Source of the DNA: Anaerolineaceae bacterium UBA5311
GTDB taxonomy: Bacteria; Chloroflexota; Anaerolineae; Anaerolineales; Anaerolineaceae
Assembly (NCBI GenBank): GCA_002411175.1
Contig: DHRN01000020.1
Location: forward strand, 4,143 to 16,239
DNA length: 12,097 bases
Direction: 5' to 3'
This document shows positions 6,577 to 12,097 of the stretch, piece by piece. Position 1 is the stretch's first letter. Every line of letters begins with the position of its first letter. Under the pieces are notes generated by a model. It had not been told where the DNA came from and did no database searches. It saw nothing but the letters and a program-made list of their open reading frames with translations. The translations under genes were made by a program, and so were the position numbers.

Positions 6577-7210
6577 GGTTGAAGAGGCAAAAAGTTGGTA
6601 CGAGGGAGCGGATGAAGTTCACAGTTTTGACCACTTTTTGCGGGTAGAAAAAATGGCAATCCGCATCGCCAGCGCTGAGGGGGCAGATCTCGAAATCGTC
6701 GAGGCTGCTGCTTATTTACACGATTCGCGCGGTGCCAGCCCGGAGGATGCCAGCGGAGCGCGCAAAGAACACCACATAACCTCTGCGGAATTTGCCGGTG
6801 AGGTTTTGACAAGCAAAGGCTGGAGGCGGGAACGGATTGAGGCAGTACAACATTGCATCCGTGCCCATCGTTACCGCCACGACGGGGAAAGACCCCAAAC
6901 ACTGGAAGCCAAATGCCTGTTCGATGCTGATAAACTGGATGTTCTTGGCGCGGTCGGAGCCGCCAGGACGATTGCCTACGCGGTTTTAGCCGGGCAGCCG
7001 GTTTTGAGCGAACCCTCCCAACTCTTCCTGGAAACAGGTAAAAAAGAACCGGGCGAACTGCACAGCTCTTATCATGAATACTTGTTTAAGTTGCGAAAAG
7101 TGAAGGACCATCTTTTTACTAAAACCGGCAGAACGATTGCTGAAGAGCGGGATGCTTTTTTGACTGAGTTCTACGAACGTTTGCTTGCGGAATACAGGGG
7201 CGAACGCTAA
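6566..7210 (+). CDS. HD-domain phosphohydrolase
   Basis: A 214-residue cytoplasmic protein of the HD metal-dependent phosphohydrolase superfamily (COG1418-like). Expected metal ligands are visible: His23 (in HSFDHFLRV), His52-Asp53 (YLHDSRG), His101 (RAHRY) and Asp121 (DADKLD). Such proteins hydrolyse phosphate esters or nucleotides; the substrate is not predictable here. The ATG at 6566 lies inside hutI, overlapping it by 11 bp, with AAAAGGG about 9 nt upstream. A longer in-frame start at 6521 lies deep inside hutI and has no ribosome binding site. The overlap implies translational coupling to hutI and a shared promoter at 5273-5281. No clear terminator follows; the next landmark is the repeat array at 7274. 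Confidence 0.88.
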   Translation: MSIEVEEAKSWYEGADEVHSFDHFLRVEKMAIRIASAEGADLEIVEAAAYLHDSRGASPEDASGARKEHHITSAEFAGEVLTSKGWRRERIEAVQHCIRAHRYRHDGERPQTLEAKCLFDADKLDVLGAVGAARTIAYAVLAGQPVLSEPSQLFLETGKKEPGELHSSYHEYLFKLRKVKDHLFTKTGRTIAEERDAFLTEFYERLLAEYRGER

Positions 7211-7249
7211 AAACCAATCAGCTTTTGAGGGGTATTTAATATTTTAACC

Positions 7250-7279
7250 AAAAGGAAGCCCTCTACAGATGTGGGCTTC
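7250..7279 (-). terminator. Likely terminator of the hydrogenase-DUF1576 operon
   Basis: On the minus strand GAAGCCC (7279-7273) pairs with GGGCTTC (7261-7255) in a 7-bp stem with an 11-nt loop, followed by CTTTT. It lies about 100 nt after the DUF1576 stop codon. One arm (7274-7279) is the end of a dispersed repeat core, so the repeat may have supplied half of the terminator. The T-run is short, hence moderate confidence. Confidence 0.55.
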
Positions 7280-7338
7280 GCCGGAACGGGACAAGCCGCG
7301 TCCCCTACGAAAAGATGGCTTCGCCGGAACGGGATAAG
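7274..7338 (-). repeat. Two-copy array of the dispersed repeat, 43-nt period
   Basis: Two copies of the 22-nt core, reading on the minus strand, lie at 7295-7274 and 7338-7317. They differ at one position and start 43 nt apart, with the 21-nt linker ending ..GGGGACGCGG. The same core-linker-core order at the same period occurs at 11965-12029. Each core can form a short imperfect hairpin (outer GGCTT/AAGCC in the copy at 7274-7297). Confidence 0.8.
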
Positions 7339-7379
7339 GTATGGCGGATTGAGAAGGCGAATAATCCTGCCTGACGATA

Positions 7380-8678
7380 TTACTCGTCTCCTGAAACTCG
7401 CGGTGGTGCTTTAGCCTCTCTCCTCGCCAGGGCATCCCTGCCAGCTTCAATCAACGGGACTAATACCGCAGCGACAAATCCACCCGAGAAACCATTGTTA
7501 TACAGATTTAATCCTCCGTGCAAGGGCAATACATTTCCAACAACAGCGATATGCAGATAACCGGCAAGCATCCCCACCAGTGCGCCGTATTTACCCGCCA
7601 TCGGAGCCAGGGTTGTCCCAAATAAAATCGGCACAATCGCTTCACTGGTTCGCAGGTCCCGATGGAAATAGCAGGCAATAGTCGAACCCAGCATAAGTGG
7701 GATGCAGTTTCGCGGATGCTTCCCCAATGCGCCAAATCCCGCGACAGTCATCATCGCCCCTGCAACCGGTCCATTCACCGGTCCCTGAAGGATTAAAACA
7801 AACCCCAAAGTCAGCAAGCCCATCACGCCCATATTGAATAAAGTCAGCCCACTGCCGTGCATCACCACGAAATCTGAGAGCAAGCGCCCACTGTTCGCGA
7901 GCAATTTTGGATATTGACGCACACTCCCCTTATTCAGAATCAATCCAAACAGGAGCAAACTCAAAAAGATTGTCAACAGCAGCAAAATGAGCTCGGTTCG
8001 GTGCTGGGTGTCGATGATGCTGACCGGCTGAACATCAACATTGTACAAACGCAGAACAGCTACCGCCATCAGACCAATGATCCCCGCAGTGAAACCAATG
8101 TTATACAAGTTGTAACCCTGGTGAAAACGGAGGAAGGAGGCGGAAAGTGGAGGGATGATCATTCCAATGAATAAACCAATTAAAAAGGCTAATGGTAACC
8201 CCAAAACCACTTCGAGACCGATTCCATAGGCAAGGTAACTGATCAGCGGACCAATGGCAGTGCCCATGAAAGCTTGCAGCAATAACGTGCGCATAGGGAT
8301 TTTTCCAATTCGCGAATAGATCATCACTCCCAAAACAATTGGCAGGCTGTTGAAAAGATTTGTTCCAAAAAAGGCGAAACCCGCGGTGGTCAACAGGGCT
8401 GCGAGGGCTGTTCCGGTGATGGTTGCTTTCGCCAGGTGGATGACAATCAGCTCAAAGAGCAGCACCAGCGCGACGTTCAACAAGGTCGCGCCAAACCCAC
8501 CCACTGCCACAAAATCAGAGAAAAGGTGGCAGGTGGAAGCGTTGACGCGCACTAACCCGGCAAACAACTCTGCGGGGCTCGCGGTGAAAAGAGCGATCGC
8601 GGTTAACACCAACACCGACACGACAAAAAATCGCATTTTCAGTTTGTGATTCAATTTGAGAATCAGTTCTTCAGGCAA
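7380..8678 (-). CDS. DUF1576 family integral membrane protein
   Basis: A 432-residue polytopic membrane protein with about ten to twelve hydrophobic segments, recognised as DUF1576 (function unknown). It is an internal duplication. FSDFVAVGGFGATLLN (53-68) parallels LSDFVVMHGSGLTLFN (267-282), and HQGYNLYNIGFTAG (186-199) parallels HGGLNLYNNGFSGG (387-400). Such twofold repeats are typical of secondary transporters and channels, but no substrate can be named. The start is a TTG at 8678 with AAGGGG 6 nt upstream; that site overlaps the stop codon of the hydrogenase large-subunit gene, only 10 nt away. An ATG at residue 15 is the alternative start, but it would leave the ribosome binding site too far off. 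It is the last gene of the hydrogenase operon. Confidence 0.9.
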   Translation of the reverse strand: MPEELILKLNHKLKMRFFVVSVLVLTAIALFTASPAELFAGLVRVNASTCHLFSDFVAVGGFGATLLNVALVLLFELIVIHLAKATITGTALAALLTTAGFAFFGTNLFNSLPIVLGVMIYSRIGKIPMRTLLLQAFMGTAIGPLISYLAYGIGLEVVLGLPLAFLIGLFIGMIIPPLSASFLRFHQGYNLYNIGFTAGIIGLMAVAVLRLYNVDVQPVSIIDTQHRTELILLLLTIFLSLLLFGLILNKGSVRQYPKLLANSGRLLSDFVVMHGSGLTLFNMGVMGLLTLGFVLILQGPVNGPVAGAMMTVAGFGALGKHPRNCIPLMLGSTIACYFHRDLRTSEAIVPILFGTTLAPMAGKYGALVGMLAGYLHIAVVGNVLPLHGGLNLYNNGFSGGFVAAVLVPLIEAGRDALARREAKAPPRVSGDE

Positions 8679-8684
8679 TCAAAA

Positions 8685-8690
8685 CCCCTT
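8685..8690 (-). promoter_or_regulatory. Ribosome binding site supporting the TTG start of the DUF1576 gene
   Basis: AAGGGG on the minus strand sits 6 nt before TTG and overlaps the TAA of the large-subunit gene at 8689-8691. This arrangement suggests that translation of the DUF1576 gene is coupled to that of the hydrogenase. Confidence 0.7.
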
Positions 8691-10002
8691 ACTTCGTGGC
8701 GCAGGCGATGCAGGGGTCAAAAGCGCGCACAACTCTGCCAACCGCACGTCCGAGCTCGCTGTTGATCCCGTCCGTGCTGACGTAGCGTTTGGCAACCACC
8801 ATCAACGCGCGGCGTATGGCGAGCATGTTATGAACGGTGGGGATGATAAAGTCAGCGTTTTTGATCAGACCATTTTCAACCTCATAATGGTGCAGCAAGG
8901 GTCCGCGAGGAGCCTCGACAAGCCCATAACCAACGCCGTCGCGGGGCGTATAACCAACCTCAGTATCTCCGTGTTCGAGGTCACTTTGAAGCATCAGGCG
9001 GGATTTCTCAAGGGCGTAGACAAGCTCAATTCCCCGGCAGAGATCAAAAAACATGATCGCGTGAGCAGGGCGTCCAAAAGTTTCGACAAAACGCTTTAAA
9101 TAACCATCTGCCTTGGGGGTGCCGAAGGAATTTGTCAGATTGATGCGTGCCAGGCTGTTGGCGCGCAAAATCTCACCCTGGAAGCTGCTGGTTCCGGCAT
9201 ACGAATAGTCGCTATCTTCAACCACCAGATAATCCTCGAATTCTGACGGTGTAAACGTTTGGCAAACATCACCCCTGGGGCACATCAGGTGCAATCGGTT
9301 GCTATTAAGGTGGAAGCTGTCCGCTTCTGTAGATGCCAGATAATAAGTCGGTTCGTCATCGCCCCAGGAGCCGATTCGGTCCCCCATTTCGAGCGACAGC
9401 TCCCAATAGGTATCAACCAGCCTGTCAGCCACCGGCAGTAATTCGTCGATAGTTTTAATCATCTCATCGGCTTTGGCGCGGGGGATACCGCTGGTTACGC
9501 CGCCAATTGTGGTTTTGATTGGGTGGATAAATTGCCCGCCTGCCAGGCTAATCAGGTCTGTGCCGATTTTTCGAATACGCAGAGCCATTTGAGCCAGCGA
9601 GAATTGACGTGCTTTGCCTTCTTCCGACTCAGAAAACTCGAAAAGAGAGCTTGCATTGACCCTGTCGGGCATGGTGAAAACGAAAAGCGATGTCGCCTGG
9701 TTTTGAATCAACTGACCCAGCAGCAAGACTTCGCGTATCTCTTCCGCAAGCGGTGGAGGTGTGACCCCGAAAAGGTTTTCGAGCGCCTTCACTGAGGCAA
9801 CCTGGTGGGCGGTGGAGCATACGCCGCAAATGCGCGGAACGATGACTGTGATTTGTTCGGCAGGAACTCCACGAACATAATGACTGAAACCGCGCATCTC
9901 CATTGCCTGAAAATCTGCCCGGAATACTTCATCATCATAGATATCGATTACGACGCGGGCGTGCCCTTCAATTCGGCTTAGAGGGTAGGTGATCGTAGTC
10001 AT
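8689..10002 (-). CDS. [NiFe]-hydrogenase large subunit, group 3-like
   Basis: A 437-residue catalytic subunit that would carry the Ni-Fe(CN)2CO site and oxidise or evolve H2. Marks in order: LSRIEGHA (8-15), MRGFSHYV (36-43), L1 motif RICGVCSTAH (57-66) with Cys59 and Cys62, IGGVTSGIPR (166-175), EAPRGPLLHHY (363-373), and L2 motif DPCIAC (429-434) with Cys431 and Cys434. All four nickel-binding cysteines are present. The protein ends at ATK: the histidine that normally follows the second CxxC, and the C-terminal peptide cut off during maturation, are both missing. The sequence resembles cytoplasmic group 3 enzymes (Mvh/Hyd type) more than membrane-bound ones; the exact subgroup is uncertain. 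Its ATG overlaps the small-subunit TGA by one base, and a DUF1576 gene follows 10 nt after its stop. Confidence 0.93.
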   Translation of the reverse strand: MTTITYPLSRIEGHARVVIDIYDDEVFRADFQAMEMRGFSHYVRGVPAEQITVIVPRICGVCSTAHQVASVKALENLFGVTPPPLAEEIREVLLLGQLIQNQATSLFVFTMPDRVNASSLFEFSESEEGKARQFSLAQMALRIRKIGTDLISLAGGQFIHPIKTTIGGVTSGIPRAKADEMIKTIDELLPVADRLVDTYWELSLEMGDRIGSWGDDEPTYYLASTEADSFHLNSNRLHLMCPRGDVCQTFTPSEFEDYLVVEDSDYSYAGTSSFQGEILRANSLARINLTNSFGTPKADGYLKRFVETFGRPAHAIMFFDLCRGIELVYALEKSRLMLQSDLEHGDTEVGYTPRDGVGYGLVEAPRGPLLHHYEVENGLIKNADFIIPTVHNMLAIRRALMVVAKRYVSTDGINSELGRAVGRVVRAFDPCIACATK

Positions 10003-10874
10003 CAGATAAATTTATCCTTTGTTCGTAATGGTAAGCTCTCGTCCTGGGTGTAATCGGTGAATTGGTCGAGGAAAAGCGAAAGCCAGGGCGAGTCGAGGGC
10101 TTCATTGATCTCTGCCTCCGGGATGTCTGTCATACGTCTGAAGACTTTGCGCAGGTTATCCTGAACGAAGGCGGGCTCCCGGTAAAGGTAGGGGTTCGCC
10201 GGTCCGCGGCAGCCAACACAGGCATGCCCAGGTCGGGTGCAAAGCGCTCCGCAGCCCCCGCGCGTCGAGGTTCCTACACAAAAGTAACCCTGGTTTATCA
10301 GGCAAATATCCGGCAGGGTCACGCCGCTGCGCATCCCGGTGATTGAGGCAGGGCGCATATCCTGCAATTTTTTGCGACCACACTCCTGGCATACGATCGA
10401 AGCGATTTTGGCATCCTCAGCCTGCGTCAGGGCAGTTATGAATAGTTCAGGGGTCGGAGGGCAGCCGGGTAGATAGAGGTCGATGGGCACGAATCTATCC
10501 AGGGGGTAGGCATGCGGCAGCATATCGGGCAAACGCAGCCGGTGTGAGGAGCGCAAAAAAGCCTCACGCGCCGGATGGTCATCCCGAATTTGAGCAACAC
10601 CCCCCGAAAGGGCGCAGGTGCCAACGGCGATTAATCGCCTGGCTCTCGAACGACCCTTCCGCAGGTTGTGAATGTCTTCATCGGTGCGTACTCCACCGGA
10701 AACCAGCAATACTTCGACATCATCCGGAATCTTGTTGGACGAAACCACAAGCGGCATATATACCAGGTTGACGTTGTCAATCCACTCATCAGAGTTCAGC
10801 AAAGAGACCTCGCATCCCGAGCAGCCTGAGAGTTGAAGAACCGCAAACTTTGGAAGTTCTCTGTTATTTTCCAT
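10002..10874 (-). CDS. [NiFe]-hydrogenase small subunit, group 3-like
   Basis: A 290-residue iron-sulfur subunit that would pass electrons from the large subunit. The N-terminal half carries the proximal cluster ligands: SGCSGC (Cys18, Cys21), GTCALSGG (Cys87) and PGCPPTPE (Cys138). The C-terminal half has eight more cysteines in CQEC (162, 165), CLINQGYFC (191, 199), GGCGALC (208, 212) and CVGC (219, 222), enough for two further [4Fe-4S] clusters. The motif order matches MvhG/HydD-type subunits. No twin-arginine signal is present, so the enzyme is cytoplasmic. The chosen ATG (10874) has GGAG 6 nt upstream. A start four codons earlier (10886) has only AGGA 10 nt upstream. It is the first gene of the operon. 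No beta, diaphorase, HdrA or Hyp gene is adjacent. Confidence 0.92.
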   Translation of the reverse strand: MENNRELPKFAVLQLSGCSGCEVSLLNSDEWIDNVNLVYMPLVVSSNKIPDDVEVLLVSGGVRTDEDIHNLRKGRSRARRLIAVGTCALSGGVAQIRDDHPAREAFLRSSHRLRLPDMLPHAYPLDRFVPIDLYLPGCPPTPELFITALTQAEDAKIASIVCQECGRKKLQDMRPASITGMRSGVTLPDICLINQGYFCVGTSTRGGCGALCTRPGHACVGCRGPANPYLYREPAFVQDNLRKVFRRMTDIPEAEINEALDSPWLSLFLDQFTDYTQDESLPLRTKDKFI

Positions 10875-10914
10875 TAAAAGCTCCATTCCACAGAAATCCT
10901 GGAATTATCAACCA

Positions 10915-10943
10915 ATTATAGTAGATAATCCACAGGATATCAG
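10915..10943 (-). promoter_or_regulatory. Promoter of the hydrogenase operon
   Basis: On the minus strand CTGATA (10943-10938, four of six matches to the -35 consensus) and a perfect TATAAT (10920-10915) are separated by 17 nt. Initiation near 10908 would leave a leader of about 35 nt. A DnaA-box-like site lies within the spacer. Confidence 0.65.
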
Positions 10944-10967
10944 GTAGCTTTCCACTGGTTATCCACA
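10926..10967 (+). promoter_or_regulatory. Two DnaA-box-like sites
   Basis: TTATCCACA at 10959-10967 is a perfect consensus DnaA box. TAATCCACA at 10926-10934 differs by one base. They have the same orientation and lie 33 bp apart, about three helical turns. The second lies between the -35 and -10 of the hydrogenase promoter; the perfect one lies 15 bp upstream of the -35. Two sites without an AT-rich unwinding region or dnaA/dnaN nearby do not make an origin. Confidence 0.5.
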
Positions 10968-11033
10968 CAGGTCAGCACCATAACGTTCAAGCTCGGGTAA
11001 AATCAAGGTAATAGAAAATCAACTGGAGTGACG

Positions 11034-11828
11034 ATGCAACCTACCCTTGAACAAGTGATCAACTGGACTACTGAAGCCGGCAATATTGCCCAAAATATGC
11101 AGTCAAAAGATATCGAACGACACTACAAAGCCCAAACAGAACTGGTGACCGAGGCAGATACTGCAGTGGAAGCGTTCTTATTGAAAAAGATCCGCGAAGA
11201 ATTCCCGCACCACTCGATCAATGCCGAAGAAAGCGGAAAGCTGCAAAGCGGCAGCGAGCATGAATGGTTTATCGACCCGATCGACGGAACATTAAACTAT
11301 TCACATGGATTCCCCATTTATTCTGTTTCGGTAGCTTACGCCTATCGCGGAGAACTCCAGATTGGTGTAATTTTTAGCCCTGGAATGCGGGAAATCTTCT
11401 GGGCTTCGCGAGGTGACGGAGCTTTTTTAAATGGAGAGCGTATCCACGTCTCAACGATCGATACCTTGCGGGATTCGTTGTTTATTACCGGGTTTCGAAA
11501 ACACTTACTAGATACCCCCCTGTCAAATGTTGAAAACTTTGTGCGTTTCTCCCGCCAGGTGCAAACCATTCGCCGCCTGGGTTCTGCTGCCCTTGACATG
11601 GCATATGTCGCCTGCGGCAGAGCGGAAGGTTTCTGGGAAATCGCCCTAAACCCGTGGGATGTTGCCGCAGGGATTTTGATTACACGCGAGGCGGGCGGAA
11701 TTGTGGATAGTTTGTATGGTGATGGAGAGCTTCTGGAGGGAAGCGTTAATATATTATCTGCGAACCCAGAAATTTTCCCCCAAATGCGCGCTATTTTGCT
11801 GGAAGTGCGGGAGAACCAATCAGCTTGA
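11034..11828 (+). CDS. suhB: Inositol monophosphatase family protein (SuhB-like)
   Basis: A 264-residue Mg2+-dependent, lithium-sensitive-type phosphatase of the inositol monophosphatase family. Marks in order: LVTEAD (37-42), INAEES (62-67) with metal ligand Glu65, DPIDGTLN (81-88) with ligands Asp81 and Asp84, GSAALDMAYVACGRAEGFWE (183-202) and WDVAAG (208-213) with Asp209. Members dephosphorylate myo-inositol 1-phosphate, fructose 1,6-bisphosphate or related sugar phosphates; SuhB also takes part in rRNA transcription in enterobacteria. The sequence does not decide the substrate. The ATG at 11034 has GGAG 5 nt upstream; a GTG at 11028 overlaps that site and is less likely. It is divergent from the hydrogenase operon and appears monocistronic. 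A weak TAAAAT (10998-11003) may be its -10 box. Confidence 0.92.
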   Translation: MQPTLEQVINWTTEAGNIAQNMQSKDIERHYKAQTELVTEADTAVEAFLLKKIREEFPHHSINAEESGKLQSGSEHEWFIDPIDGTLNYSHGFPIYSVSVAYAYRGELQIGVIFSPGMREIFWASRGDGAFLNGERIHVSTIDTLRDSLFITGFRKHLLDTPLSNVENFVRFSRQVQTIRRLGSAALDMAYVACGRAEGFWEIALNPWDVAAGILITREAGGIVDSLYGDGELLEGSVNILSANPEIFPQMRAILLEVRENQSA

Positions 11829-11964
11829 CCTGGTTGGGTAGTACCTGAGTTTCTCGTTTTCCAACAAAAGCCTGATTTCAACGAGGAAGAGCGTGTTTTT
11901 CAGGACTCTAAACTGAGAAATCAGAGGATTGGCTCATTTTGATAGCTTATCCTGGTGAACACGG
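11829..11964. other. Non-coding 3' flank of suhB
   Basis: No gene and no classical terminator are seen. AACCA (11814-11818, within the suhB end) can pair with TGGTT (11831-11835) across the stop codon, and CTCGTT (11853-11858) can pair with AACGAG (11880-11885). Neither is followed by a T-run. Confidence 0.4.
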
Positions 11965-12029
11965 CTCGCCCCGTTCCGGCGAAGCGAAGTTGTTGTAGAG
12001 AACGCGGCTTGTCCCGTTCCAGCGACGCC
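11965..12029 (+). repeat. Two-copy array of the dispersed repeat, 43-nt period
   Basis: Cores at 11965-11986 and 12008-12029 start 43 nt apart, joined by a linker ending ..GAACGCGG. The array aligns, with mismatches, to the reverse complement of 7274-7338, including the linker and the following ATCCTTTCGTA. Together the two arrays bracket the hydrogenase and suhB genes in opposite orientations. Confidence 0.78.
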
Positions 12030-12036
12030 ATCCTTT

Positions 12037-12097
12037 CGTAGGGCGAGATTGAAAACACCTCGCGCTTACCTCTACGTGCACTTTGTGTGTTTTCAAT
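12037..12097. repeat. Inverted repeat next to an inverted copy of CAATCTCGCCCTACG
   Basis: CGTAGGGCGAGATTG (12037-12051) is the exact reverse complement of 211-225. It runs into ATTGAAAACAC (12048-12058), which pairs perfectly over 11 bp with GTGTTTTCAAT (12087-12097) around a 28-nt spacer. The window ends at the last base of the arm, so the element probably continues. Confidence 0.6.

Noticed and set aside
7274..7338. CRISPR array
   Set aside because: There are only two units, the 21-nt linker is itself related between loci and not unique, and no cas genes are present.
10921..10970. Replication origin suggested by the DnaA boxes
   Set aside because: There are only two sites, no AT-rich unwinding region, and no dnaA, dnaN or parAB genes in the window.
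7212..11826. 13-nt match AACCAATCAGCTT at 7212-7224 and 11814-11826
   Set aside because: One copy is within the suhB coding end and there is no further similarity around it; probably coincidence.

Overview
The window looks like chromosomal DNA of an anaerobic bacterium, most probably a member of the Chloroflexota (class Anaerolineae). This is an inference from the gene mix (MutS2, HutI, a DUF1576 membrane protein, a group 3-type [NiFe]-hydrogenase, a threonine/aspartate-rich lipoprotein linker), sigma-70-like promoters, and short GC-rich dispersed repeats between genes. No marker gene here fixes the taxonomy.

Layout. Positions 1-658 hold no convincing gene and are rich in repeats and inverted repeats. 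A lipoprotein gene (659-2011) encodes two tandem concanavalin A-like domains. A tRNA-Leu(CAA) gene follows (2088-2169), with its own promoter and a strong terminator. The stretch 2205-2660 is non-coding but holds a perfect 16-bp palindrome inside a larger inverted repeat. Next comes a compact unit that looks like an independent small RNA gene: promoter 2661-2689, two hairpins, and a U-tract at 2782-2787 that runs into the stop codon of the convergent mutS2 gene. mutS2 (minus strand, 2786-5194) is complete, with its ATPase and Smr domains.

Divergent from mutS2 is a two-gene operon: hutI (imidazolonepropionase, histidine degradation), overlapping by 11 bp a gene for an HD-domain phosphohydrolase. 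After a repeat-containing gap, a minus-strand operon reads hydrogenase small subunit, large subunit, DUF1576 membrane protein. Its genes overlap or nearly touch, a promoter lies at 10915-10943 and a likely terminator at 7250-7279. No electron-transfer partner subunit or maturation gene is present. The large subunit stops right after its second CxxC motif, without the usual histidine and cleavable tail.

Divergent from the hydrogenase operon is an inositol monophosphatase/SuhB-family gene (11034-11828). The shared intergenic region carries two DnaA-box-like sites 33 bp apart. The window ends in another repeat cluster. The same 22-nt repeat core occurs six times in the window. At both 7.3 kb and 12.0 kb it is a two-copy array with 43-nt period, in opposite orientations, bracketing the hydrogenase-suhB segment.

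The most interesting items are the candidate small RNA at 2690-2788, the stand-alone hydrogenase pair coupled to a DUF1576 protein, its pre-matured C-terminus, and the dispersed repeat family.
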